From: Budorcas taxicolor
Taxonomy: Eukaryota > Chordata > Mammalia > Artiodactyla > Bovidae
Direction: 5' to 3'
DNA: 64,000 bases
Assembly: GCF_023091745.1 (NCBI RefSeq)
Contig: NC_068926.1
Span: forward strand, 42,494,001-42,558,000
The notes under the pieces are model-generated. The model worked only from the letters and a program-made list of their open reading frames with translations. It was not told the origin of the DNA and ran no database searches. Positions 46,719 through 57,080 of this stretch are shown here, in pieces; position 1 is the stretch's first letter; each line of letters starts with the position of its first letter. A program made the position numbers and the translations under genes.

Positions 46719-47390
46719 TATTTTTCACTAAAGAGTCTGAGGACCCATGTCCCTCACACTCTGACCTCGTGTGCTCTTCATTCTAGTGAGGACAGAAGGT
46801 GATAGGCACACACCGAAGGGAGCTGTTGAGATGGTGAGGCTGGATCGTGCTGTGACTGGAGGGTAATTAGTGTGACTGCAGTTTAGGATAGGTCGTGGGG
46901 GTCTCACCAAAGTGACTTGAGCATGGATCTGAGCGGATGGGGAGAAACCTCATAGTGGGGTGGTGGGAGACTCAGGCCCCTAACAGGGACCGTGCCGTGT
47001 GCTGGGGACATGTGGGGACAGCAGGGGGTGGCTGGAGCAGGCTGAGGTGATGAGATTGCTACTTCTGCAGGGGAAAAATGAAGAGGATGGTGGCTTAGAT
47101 CACAGTGAAGGAGGTGGGTGGTCAGATCTGGATCCCTTCTGAAATGAGAGCAGTTAGGATTGTCCAGAGTTCTCAGTCAGTTGTGAGGAGGAAGCTTGAG
47201 GCTCTGGCCTGCAGGTCTGGACAGGCATTAAGGTCTGTGGCCCGTGTATATGTCTTAAGAGGCTTCAGGCAACTTGTTAATTGCTCTCTTAGCTACCAGG
47301 GTCCCATGACTTGTTTGTGATCATGAAAGGATGTATAAGATACAAATTGGTGATGGATTTTGTTGTCCATATTAATGATGATAAGCAATC
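46719..47390. other. Unassigned intronic DNA
   Basis: No exon or named repeat. Confidence 0.5.
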
Positions 47391-47695
47391 ATACAAAACA
47401 GAAAGAGACTCACAGACTTTGAGAATGAACTTATAGTTGCCAGGGGGAAGGGATAGTAAGGAAGTTTGGGATGGACATGTACACACTACTGTATTTAAAA
47501 TGGATAACCAACAAGAACCTACTGTATTGCACAGGGAACTCTGCTTAATATTATGTGGTGGCCTAGATAGCTGGGGAGTTTGGGGGAGAATGGATACATG
47601 TATATGTGTAGCTGAATCCCTTTGCTGTTCACTGAAACTGTCACAGCATTGTTAATTGGCTATACCCTAATACAAAATAAAAAATTTAAAGAAAT
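47391..47695 (+). mobile_element. L1 3' UTR fragment
   Basis: ACAGAAAGAGACTCACAG, TAGTTGCCAGGGGGAAGGG, TATTGCACAGGGAACTCTGC and TTAATTGGCTATACCC, then an A-rich end. Confidence 0.9.
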
Positions 47696-47940
47696 ACAAA
47701 AATCTTCTACAAAAGTTACAAGAAAAAAATAAAACCAGAGTTTACTGATTGTTAAAAAAAATAATGATAAAACGATCAATATGTGTGAGTTTAAGAGCAA
47801 CAATGAACAAGAAGAAAAAGAACGTTTTCTTGATTTGGAAGGCTAGCTGCTTACTTAGTGGAAGACTGGCCCTTTTTATTTTAGCCAGAGGCAGGTTGTA
47901 CTGGAATAATTTCATTTAATATTAGATACACTTCACACCA

Positions 47941-48155
47941 GGCTTCCCAGGTGGCCCAGTGGTAAAGAATCTGCCTGCCAGTGCAGGAGATGCCAGAGAT
48001 ACAGATTCAATCCCTCGGTCGGAAAGATCCCTTGGAGTAGGAAATGGCAACCCAATCCAGTATTTTTGCCTGGAAAATTCCAAGGACAAGGAACCTGGCA
48101 GGCTATAGTCCATAAGGTTGCACAGAGTCCGACACAACTAAACATGCACGCATGG
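47941..48155 (+). mobile_element. Bov-tA SINE
   Basis: GGCTTCCCAGGTGGCCCAGTGG to CCGACACAACTAAACATGC; full length. Confidence 0.94.
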
Positions 48156-48170
48156 CACCACCACACTTGG

Positions 48171-48380
48171 TACTAAGTGCTTACTGCTTACCATACAAAG
48201 GACACGTATTAATGCATATTTGTGTACATTGATTCCTTTAATCCTCACAAAAACCTATGGGAAAGATGGCTTGGATTATTCCCAACTTGAGGAGGATACG
48301 AGCCATGAGCCACTTGCCCAGGGTCAGGAGCTTCAAGCAAAGCAGTCTGGTCCCAGGATGCCTGCCCTTAATCACTGCGA
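48171..48380 (-). mobile_element. MIR SINE, antisense, near full length
   Basis: TACTAAGTGCTTACTGC, TCCTTTAATCCTCACAAAAACC, CCACTTGCCCAGGGTCAGGAG and AAGCAGTCTGGTCCCAGG align along the whole inverted MIR consensus. Confidence 0.85.
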
Positions 48381-48478
48381 CATCTTTCCTCTAATTGCCA
48401 CCCTCTTGTGTTGGAAATGGCAGGTCCATTGGTTAAGACTTGAACAAACTTAGTGACTTGTGGTTCCACTGCTAGTTT

Positions 48479-49060
48479 TCATAACTCTTATTTGTGCATA
48501 GTTGATTTACAATGTTGTTTTCGTTTCCAGTGTACAGCAGAGTGAATCAGTTACACATGTATGTATCCATGCATGTGTGCTAAGTTGCTTCAGTCATGTC
48601 TGACTCTATGTAACCCTGTGGAATGTAGCTCACCAGGCTCCTCTGTCTATGGGATTCTCCAGGCAAGAACACTGGAGTGGGTTGCCATGCCCTCCTCCGG
48701 GAGATCTTCCTGACCCAGGGATTGAACCTGCATCTCTTTTGGCTCCTGCATTGGCAGGTGGGTTCTTTACCACTGTTGCCACCTGGGAACCCCATACGTG
48801 TATGTGTACTTATTCTTTTTTCAGATTTGTATCGGTCATTACAAAGTGTTGAGAACAATTACCTATGCTATACAGTAGATCTTTAGGAGTTAACTATTTA
48901 ATATGTATAGTGTGTATCTGTCAGTGTTTACAAACAGCCAGGACATGGAAGCAGCCTAAATATCCATCAACAGATGAATGGATGAAGATGTGGTTCATAT
49001 ATACACAGTGAAATATTACTAAACCCTGAAAAAGAGTGGCATCATATGGTTCTATTTCTT
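48479..49060 (-). mobile_element. L1 with inverted 5' part, plus nested SINE
   Basis: 48,479-48,915 is antisense L1 3' UTR (GTGCATAGTTGATTTACAATG and ATTACCTATGCTATACAGTAG). From about 48,928 the sequence switches to sense ORF2 end (AACAGCCAGGACATGGAAGC, GATGAAGATGTGGTTCATA). This is the twin-priming (5' inversion) pattern. Confidence 0.85.
48575..48791 (-). mobile_element. Bov-tA SINE, antisense, nested in L1
   Basis: GCTAAGTTGCTTCAGTCATG to GTTGCCACCTGGGAACCCC. Similar flanks ACATGTATGTATCC and ACGTGTATGTGTAC may be its target duplication. Confidence 0.93.
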
Positions 49061-49547
49061 CAATCTCAAAAAATCACTGGGGACCCTGAGTACCCTGGAG
49101 GTTTTTCTCTCCAGCATCACATTCTTGTTTTTTCGAGAAAGACTGGACATTTGGAATGAGAAGAATCCATAGAGAAAGAAAAGGGTGAAAGTATGACTTA
49201 GTGGAGCCCAGAACTGAGTTTGAATCCTGGTTGACCCATTTGTTAATTCTAAGATCTTATCTTTGTTACCTTTCTGAGTTCCTAGGTATTGGATTTGGAG
49301 AATTTTAATATTAAGAATAATCTCACAGAATAACAATAATGAAAACTAGCAAAATGCCTGATTTGCTTTATATATTTGACTATCTCTGCCCATCTTCCTG
49401 GATATGGAGGCTGAAAATGAACATAAAAGTTTCTAGGGCAAATTGGACATAATTGAAAAAAGATTTGATGCAAGAAGGTAACAGGACAGGGTGGTGCAGC
49501 CCCAGAGAAGACCACTTAAGAAAGAATCTGCATGAGTTCATTCAGAT
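49061..49547. other. Unassigned intronic DNA
   Basis: No exon or named repeat. Confidence 0.5.
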
Positions 49548-49703
49548 CAGTGGTTGTCAGACTGGAGTGTTCATTGGAACCCTCTGCGATTTTGTTAAAA
49601 TATAAATTTTGCTTCAGCAGTCTTGGGTGGGGCCTGAAATTCTGTTTTTCTGTCAAGCTGATGGGATGCTGGTGCTGCTAGTCTCGGGACCACACTCTGT
49701 TAC
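49548..49703 (-). mobile_element. MER5-type hAT (Charlie) non-autonomous transposon
   Basis: CAGTGGTTGTCAGACTGGAG end, TGGGTGGGGCCTGAAATTCTG centre and GATGCTGGTGCTGCTAGTC, then GGGACCACACTCTGTTAC at the other, decayed terminus. Matches inverted MER5A/B. Confidence 0.8.
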
Positions 49704-49714
49704 CAAACAAAACT

Positions 49715-50330
49715 TGGGTCTGCTTGCCCGCCTTGCTGCAAAGCCAACCCACTGACACGAGGTTGTGGCCAAGACAAGTACAGCTTTTATTGCAAGCACC
49801 AGGCAAGGAGAATGGATAGTTCATGCTCAAAAAGACCTGAACTCCTTGATGACTTTTAAGGAAGGATTTTTAAAGGCACCTTTTGAGATGAGGGCTGCAG
49901 GGTGCATGCCTTTCCTCTGATTGGCTGGTGATGAGGTAACAGGGTGGTGGTTCAGGAATCTTAATCATCAGCAGTCTGGTTCCAACCAGCCTAGGGTCTA
50001 AGTGTTGTGGTCAGCATGTAGTCACAATCCTCCACCTGGGTGGGAGTCTTAGATTCTATAGAATTCAAAGATAATGTGTCAGATTGTTCTGTGTACCCCT
50101 TGGGGAGGAACTTGGACTCTGTTTTATCATTCAACTATTGTTTAAGCTATCATTACTTTTCTTATTTAACTGTTTTTCTTTTGTTTTTGCATGCCCTCCC
50201 TTCCCTAATTAGTAACTGCTTGAGTCTGCTGTTTGGAACTTAGGGAAAGTCTAGGAGACTAAAGCCAGGAGGGCCAGATTCCCGCTCAGTTTGGGGACTG
50301 GCAGGGAATTATCAAGATACATTTATGGCC
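49715..50330 (-). mobile_element. Endogenous retrovirus solo LTR, antisense
   Basis: AGTACAGCTTTTATTGCAAGC is the inverted polyadenylation region. CTCTGATTGGCTGGTGATGAGG carries an inverted CCAAT box, and the long AT-rich/pyrimidine part follows. The layout matches the element at 59,405. No viral coding sequence adjoins. Confidence 0.65.
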
Positions 50331-50333
50331 ACT

Positions 50334-50635
50334 AGTCTGTTCTCTATATCTGCATCTTCATTCCTTCCCAGTGATTCATCAGTACAATTTTTCTAGATTC
50401 CATACATATGCATTAATATACGACATTAGTTTTTCTGTTCCTGGCTTACTTCACTGTGTATAACAGGCTCTAGTTTTATCCACCTCACTACCACTGACTC
50501 AAATTCTTTCCTGTTTTTGGCTGAATAATATTCCACTTTGTGTATGTACCACATCTTGTTGTACAGCAGAAATCCACACAATATTGTAAAGCAGTTTCCC
50601 TCCAATTAAAAACACATTTAAAAAAGAAGAACAGA
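50334..50635 (+). mobile_element. L1 with inverted 5' part
   Basis: 50,334-50,557 is antisense (TTCTAGATTCCATACATATGC, TGGCTGAATAATATTCCAC). From 50,558 it is sense 3' end (GTTGTACAGCAGAAATCC, ACAATATTGTAAAGCAG) to an A-rich tail. Reads as a + strand insertion whose 5' part was inverted at integration. Confidence 0.85.
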
Positions 50636-50861
50636 TACATTTATGAAGTACATGGGAAGTGATAGTCAACATTGGGAAGACATTCTTCTAGAGCATTTCA
50701 GAGGTGAGGTGCGCTGCTTCATCGAGGACTGTTCCCCCGTCACTGTTGATGTTCTGAAGGTTGAGCCACACTCACATCTTCTCTGACCCACTGGTACCCG
50801 GTCACCTTACCTGGAAGTGGGTGGAGCCTTCAAGCGTCTTGTTTAGATGGGTTTGTGGGGG

Positions 50862-51060
50862 AGAGCTGACTCATTGGAAAAGACCCTGATACTGGGAAAG
50901 ATTGAAGGCAGGAGAAGGGGGCAACGGAGAATGAGATGGCATCACTGACTCAATGGACATGAGTTTGAGAAAACTCCAGGAGATACGGAAGGACAAGAAA
51001 GTCTGGCGTGTCACAGTCCATGAACTTGCAAAACAGTCGGACACAACTGAGCAACTGAAC
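50862..51060 (+). mobile_element. BovB LINE 3' end
   Basis: GAGCTGACTCATTGGAAAAG, CACTGACTCAATGGACATGAG and CGGACACAACTGAGCAACTG. 5'-truncated, diverged copy. Confidence 0.92.
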
Positions 51061-52965
51061 AGTGTCAACATCTGGGGGAGAGAGTCTGAGTCTCTCTGGA
51101 CGGTGACACCACTGAGAACAGACGTTTTCAGGGGGATTTACTCAGTGAGAAGATGATCAGATGAAATACTGTTAATATTCAGTTTAGCTTTGTGATGGGT
51201 CTTTAAATCAGACACTGATTCCAGCTAAAAGCGATACTCTGAGATCTGCACAGTGTCTCTTTAACACAAGTTACTAAACTGAAATCACAAAGGTTCCTAA
51301 GAGTTTTAAATGGAAACTATTCATTGTCATGGCCACGTGATCTGTGTTCACAATGTTGTAGTTACGTACACTGTATACACACACAGACACACACGTGCGT
51401 GCATGCCACGTATACTGTGCCTACTGTGCCTTCTAATTTATTGCTACTAGTATTTTTTTGTCAGTTTTAAGCCATGGGAATATGTGCACTTATCGTTTCT
51501 TAGAAGCTTCCAAACTTTAGCCTTCTAGAAATGTAAATGGATAGGCCATTGTGATGGAACAGAAACACTCTCTTTATTCCTCAGTGTTCACACAGCTGTC
51601 CTGTTACTAGAAAAAAGTGCCTATTTATGGGAAGTGTGTTTTCTCTCCTCCTGCTGAAACTTAAAGGCTTATTTCCAAGTATTTCTGGAACAATCACCTG
51701 TTAAATGATAGAGATCTTATGCTTTGTAGATATTTTTTGCAGGAGAGAAGATAAGCTAGAAAAATAAAGTACATTAGATGTTGGAAAAATGTCACAGACT
51801 TTTTGAATCCTATTTGCGTTGTACCCGGGACCCCCCTCTCTGGCCAGGCTTCAGAAGCGCCAGTGAGCACAGGGGAATGGCATGTATTTATACTCCTGTA
51901 AATAAGATCCTGTATACTCTGCCTGGGAACATGCAGGCAGTCCTTTTATGGTCAACCAGGGGGTTTTCCTCTGGCCTTTAGGCAGACAGTGGGGCTAGGA
52001 GCTCAAGAGTGTATTTTTATACCATCCATAAAAAGGGTTTCACAAGGTGGTTCCCTTTTATAAAATCTTAGAAATGGCTTTGTAATGCTTGTCTTTATTC
52101 TCTAATGGGTCATCCAGGAACATATGCAGACAGACTACATTTTTGGTGTTTATTTTTTTCAAGTTCACCTCTGTTCCTGTGCAGTGTTTAGTTTTGTTAA
52201 TATATTCTACTTATAGAATAGACAACATCACCTTATTACTTTGATGATGTCTTATTATGTTCAGAATTGCTAGGGCTCCTTCCAGGAATATATGATGTCT
52301 TATTTTGTCCCTTGAGTAACTTCCGCATTTGTCTTTGAGGAAGAATGTCGTCTATTCTATACCCAAGAAAATTACTAACCAGTCCAGAAAGATAATGGCT
52401 GAGTCATTTTAGGAAGCACCATTGCACAAACACATATTTGATATTTTCTTTGTATTTGACATTATTTTTAATAGCAAGTGATATTAACATCAATCATAAT
52501 AACATTATTTAAAAACTTACACATTCTAGAAAATGATAGAACTGACAAGAAAATGTACTGTTTCCATCAGCATAATTGCCCTAGGAAAGATGGTTGTGTG
52601 TCCAACTTGAAATCCAAGATTTTCTCTAGAACTGCAGCATAGACGCTGCAGAGGCAGTGGTCCCGTTACCTTGCTCAGTTTCTCATTTGTAAGGGACCTC
52701 TTCATTTCAATCATTTTCTAGATGGTGCTCAATGGCTTGGAGAACATTTTAAATAGCATTACCTAATAAACTATGTACATTATTAAAGCAAAATTCTCCC
52801 CCTCTTATCTTCTACTCATCTCACAGATCTGTGCCCGCCCTTCAGACCCCAGCTTAGCAATCCCTGTGTTTGCTTGGCTTCCTTCATAGTTCACAATTCA
52901 GTACTTACTGAGCACCAACTGTGTACTGAACCATTGGTCCAAACTTCTTGGTCTTAAGATCTTCT
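51061..52965. other. Unassigned intronic DNA
   Basis: A short CA/CG tract lies at 51,375-51,405. No exon or named repeat otherwise; CTTACTGAGCACCAACTGTG near 52,905 may be a small L2/MIR relic. Confidence 0.5.
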
Positions 52966-53086
52966 GTTTTTTTCCTTTTGGCCTCACCGTGCAGCATTCA
53001 GGATCTTGGCTCCTGACCAGGGATTGAACCTGATTCCCCTGCATTGGGAGTATGAAGTCCTAACCACTGGACCCCCAGGGAAGGCC
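52966..53086 (-). mobile_element. CHR SINE, antisense
   Basis: TTGGCCTCACCGTGCAGC, CCTGACCAGGGATTGAACC and CTAACCACTGGACCCCCAGG. Confidence 0.9.
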
Positions 53087-53790
53087 TCAAGATTCTCGTA
53101 TTCATGTCAAAACTATTGAAGATGACAGAGAGCTTTTGTTTGAATGGATTATATCTATTGATATTGATCATATTTGAAGATAGACTGAGGAAGCTTCAAC
53201 ATACTTATTCATTTAGAATTAGCAGCAATAAATATTAATGAGAACCTGTTTTATGAAAAAAAAAAAACTTTCTATTTTCTAAAGAAAAAATGAGTAAGTG
53301 AAGTGGTGTTGCTTTATAGTTCTCAAAAATCGTTTTAGTGTCTGGCTTCTCTACTCAGTTTGCTGTGATGTGTGCATCAGGCAACCTCAGTAAAATATTG
53401 CTGAATGTTGGTGGGAAAAGAACTTTGACCTCACAGGCCCCCTAAGGTTCCCAGCACACATTTTGAGAACCCCTGTGCCAACCATGGGTATAGACTGGTA
53501 CACAAAGAGACACTCGTCTTGGCTTTCATGGACCTGAGTACTGTTTATTCTCATAGTGTGTACAATTTTTCTTTTTAATTATTATTATTTTCCTCCTTTC
53601 CTACCCTTCTTTTTAATTATAATTTTTTAACTCTCCCCCTTACAAGTGAAGTCTCCATGAAAGACTCCTTGTTTTTGATTCTCACTTACTGGTTTGTTTT
53701 TCTGGTTTACATTATTATTAAACATTTATGGAGGGAATGGATAAAGTCAACTGTTTATGGTGTTAAAATACACTTTCTAATTCCGTATTT
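53087..53790. other. Unassigned intronic DNA
   Basis: A-run at about 53,259-53,269 and AT/pyrimidine-rich DNA; no exon or named repeat. Confidence 0.5.
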
Positions 53791-54036
53791 GGGGCTTCCC
53801 CAATAGCTCATGGGCTTCCCAGCTGGAGCAGTGGTAAAGAATTCGCCTGCCAAAGCAGGAGATGCTGGAGACGTGAGTTCGATCTCTGGGTCGAGAAGAT
53901 CCCCTGGAGAAGGAAATGGCAACCTATTCCAGTGTTCTTGCTGAGGAAATCCCATGGACAGAGGAACCTAGCAGGCTACAGTTGAAAGGGTCACAAAGAG
54001 ACAGGACTGAAGCAACTTAACAGCAGCAGCAGCATA
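53791..54036 (+). mobile_element. Bov-tA SINE with partly doubled head
   Basis: GGGGCTTCCCCAATAGCTCA is followed at once by a second head, TGGGCTTCCCAGCTGGAGC, then a normal body to CAACTTAACAGCAGCAG. The first about 20 bases therefore occur twice. Confidence 0.9.
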
Positions 54037-54131
54037 GACATGACTCAAAATCTTAGAGAAGGCTGGCTTCAATCTGCCTGGATGAAGTGCTGTACTTTTT
54101 GAACTTTTTTCAGGATGCTTGGAAATTAATA

Positions 54132-54351
54132 TAATTGAGCCTTGAACAACACAGGTTTGAATTGCCTGGGTCCACTTATATGCAGATTTTTTCCATAGTA
54201 AATATACAGTACTATACAATCCAAGATTGTTTGGCTCTGAGAATATGGAAGAGCTGTGGGTTTGGAGGGCTGAGTATATGTTATATGTGGATTTTCGACT
54301 TCCCAAAGGGTTGGTGTCCTTAACCTCCACTTTGTTCAAGACTCAACTGTA
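54132..54351 (+). mobile_element. MER2-like (Tigger/pogo) DNA transposon
   Basis: Inverted ends TTGAGCCTTGAACAAC and GTTCAAGACTCAA bounded by TA dinucleotides. The interior GTCCACTTATATGCAG and ATGTGGATTTTCGACTTC match the MER2 type. Confidence 0.82.
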
Positions 54352-54698
54352 GTGAAGTACTTAGGGAGGAAATGCTGTTTTTAAATTTGAAAATAATTGA
54401 CTTTATATAATAAGAAGATGGTTTCCTTTATAGTTCCTTGACTACGACCAGTAGTTTGATTCTTTAAATATCTATTTCTAGTAGTTCACATTGTTCAACA
54501 TTATAAAAAACCTTTTATCTGTGAAGAGTCTACCTGAATTAGTATTAATCTATTCAGATATCATGAGGAAATGAGAAAATTGGCTTTCTTTTGTAATGAT
54601 TGTAAGTGAAAAGCAGTACAGTCTTGTAAAGCATCTGCAATTGTTTACCCATTTCTAAGACTTTCTTTCCAATAAGTCACTGACAGTTTCATATTGGG
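54352..54698. other. Unassigned intronic DNA
   Basis: Nothing recognised. Confidence 0.5.
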
Positions 54699-54699
54699 T

Positions 54700-55150
54700 G
54701 TTGTTGTTTAGTCGCTAAGTGGCGTCCAGATCTTTGTATCTCCACGGACTGCAGCGCGCCAGCCTCCTCTGTCCTCCACTGTCTCGCGGAATTTGCTCCA
54801 ATTCATGTTTATTGAGTCGGTGATGCTATCTAACCATCTTATACTCTGCCACCCCCTTTTCCTCCTGCCTTCAGTCTTTCCCAGCATCAAGGTCTTTTCC
54901 AGTGAATTAACTCTTTGCATCAGGTGGCCAAAGTATTGTAACTTCAGCTTCAGCGTCAGTCCTTCCAATGAATATTCAGAGTTGGTTTCCTTTAAGATTA
55001 GTTTGAATAGTTTGATCTCCTTGCAGTCCAAGGAACTCTCGAAAGCCTTCTCTAGCACCACAATTTGAAAGCATCAGTTTTTCGGTGCTCAGCCTTCTTT
55101 ATGGTCCAACTCTCACATCCATACATGACCACTGGAAAAATAGTTTCGTC
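54700..55150 (-). mobile_element. BovB LINE 3' end, antisense
   Basis: GTTGTTGTTTAGTCGCTAAG end, ATTGAGTCGGTGATGCTATC and AAAGCATCAGTTTTTCGGTGC. On the - strand about 117 codons stay open (YFGHLMQRVNSLEKTLMLGK), though the flanking reverse transcriptase is absent. Confidence 0.93.
54708..55061 (-). pseudogene. BovB reverse transcriptase C-terminal remnant
   Basis: Longer than the copy at 30,613 and more diverged at the protein level. Retains LKLQYFGHLMQR and a RWLDSITDSINMN motif. Truncated and inactive. Confidence 0.82.
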
Positions 55151-55351
55151 TTTTGTCTTTATTCTTTGTCCTGTCAACGTGAAACTGGTATCAGGGTTGA
55201 TGGTCTTGTATCATGGAGGCAATATCTAAGAAGTAGTTTGTACAGCAAGGATCAAAGTTAGGAATCAAAAGTATTATATAAGACATGCTGAGAATTAATA
55301 TCTTACAAGAATATGTTAATTTGACTTTTTCTGATGGCATGTCAATATCAT

Positions 55352-56222
55352 AATATATTTTTAAATTTAATTTTTATTGTATATTGGGGTATGCTTAATT
55401 TACAATTTGTGTTAGCTTTAGGTGTACAGCAAATATTAAGAATATACATTCAGCTATAAATATACATATGTTCATTCTTTTCAGATTCTTTTCCCACATA
55501 GATTCTTATAGAATATTGGTTAGAGTTCCCTGTGCAATACAGTTTATGTATAGTAGTGCATATATGTTAAACCCAAACTCCTAATGTGTCCCTCCTCACC
55601 TTTCTCCTTTGGTAATCTTAAGTTTGTTTTCTATGTTTGTGAGTCTGTTTTGTAAATAAGTTCATTTCTACGATATTTTTAGATCCACTGCAAGAGATAT
55701 CATACACTATTTGTCTTTCTCTGTCTGACTCACTTCACTTAGTAAGATAATCTCTAGGTCAATCCATGTTGTTGCAGATGGCATTATTTCATTCTTTTCT
55801 ATGTCTGAGTATTATTCCACTGTTTATGAACAACATCTTCTTTATCCATTCATCTATCAGCAGGCGTTCAGGTTGCTTCTGTATCTTAGCCATTGTAAAC
55901 AGTGTTTCTGTGAACACTGGGGTGCATGTATCTTTCTGAATTATGGTTTTCTCCGCAAAGATGCCCAGAAGTGGGCTTGCTGGATCATACAGTAACTCTA
56001 ATTTTAGTTTTTTAAGGAACCTCCATATTGGTCTCCATAGTGGCTGTACCAATTTACATTCTCACCAACAATGTAGGGAAGGGTTCCCTTCTCTCCACAC
56101 CCTCTCCATTTACTGTTTGCGGACTTTTTGATGATGGCCGTGCTGACCGCTGTGAGGTGATACCTCATTGCTTTGCTTTCTCTAATAATTAGTGGTATTG
56201 AGCATCTTATGATTTGGTAAGA
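55352..56222 (-). mobile_element. L1 (end of ORF2 and 3' UTR), antisense
   Basis: About 870 uninterrupted bases: inverted A-rich end, CTAGGTCAATCCATGTTG, CAGATGGCATTATTTCATTC and CTTGCTGGATCATACAGTAAC. It stops at GAGCATCTTATGATTTGG, the 5' truncation. The longest L1 piece here not broken by another element. Confidence 0.93.
55789..56052 (-). pseudogene. L1 ORF2 C-terminal remnant
   Basis: About 87 codons with KLELLYDPASPLLGI, a diverged form of the conserved ELPYDP motif, then a frameshifted or stopped end. No catalytic domain. Confidence 0.78.
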
Positions 56223-56904
56223 TATATTATTTAAACAAACCACAATTTAACTATGCCATGATACAACATTTTCTTTGTATATTTTCATTGACTTGTGATA
56301 CAATTCTGAAGTAAATTCCTTAATCCCATGTAAATGAAAAATGTGTTTTCTTATATATGAGATCTGTATAGACTCCTGTTTTCCAGTCCTCTTATTTATG
56401 AGCCTAATTATGTTTTTCAGGTTCATGAGAGAAAATCCAGGAGTGAGAATAGGCCTTGCTGATGAAAGGATTTTCTTTCATGCAGAGTTGAACTTGCTTG
56501 TTATTTCTTGTTTCTACATCTGACTCATGGAGTTATTTTTCTAGTGAATTCACTTTGTTCATGATGTCAGCATTACAGGTTTACATATATGTTGTATAAT
56601 ATAATTTAAGATAATATTTGGACCAGAAAAAAGCATAACTTTCAAGTGGTGATGTAAGTTGGACTGTGGTATATGGCCAGGCATACCTTTGAGCCTGAAG
56701 AGTAATGACATATAAATTAAATATCAGAGGATCTTTAATTAGTTCATAGAGCAGGCCTAGACTTTATTCACTCACAGCCTGAGAGAAGCTGATGTCTTCT
56801 GAGGCTGAGCGGCAGACAAGGACACAGCTTCTTTCCTGGTGAAGGCAGTGATCTCTGACTTGCCATTCTCTTTCCTTGGGTGTATCCAGATCATTCATCT
56901 TCTG
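56223..56904. other. Unassigned intronic DNA
   Basis: Nothing recognised. Confidence 0.5.
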
Positions 56905-57080
56905 ATACATCTCCCTTTTGCTTTTTGGATAAAATCTACATTCTTGAGCATGGCTTCCAAAGCTTCCAATCTGGTCTTTCCTCTTCTACTTTCCACCTGG
57001 CATTTACCTCTTGGTCCTGCCTGTGACTCACACTGCACAGATAGAGAAGTTCTGTCTCCTCCCAGCTTCACCTCTTCCCC
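56905..57080 (+). mobile_element. L2 LINE 3' fragment
   Basis: TTTTTGGATAAAATCTACATTC, CATGGCTTCCAAAGC and TTGGTCCTGCCTGTGACTC track the L2 3' UTR (gataaagtccaaactcctt and catggc..caaggc). Diverged. Confidence 0.6.
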
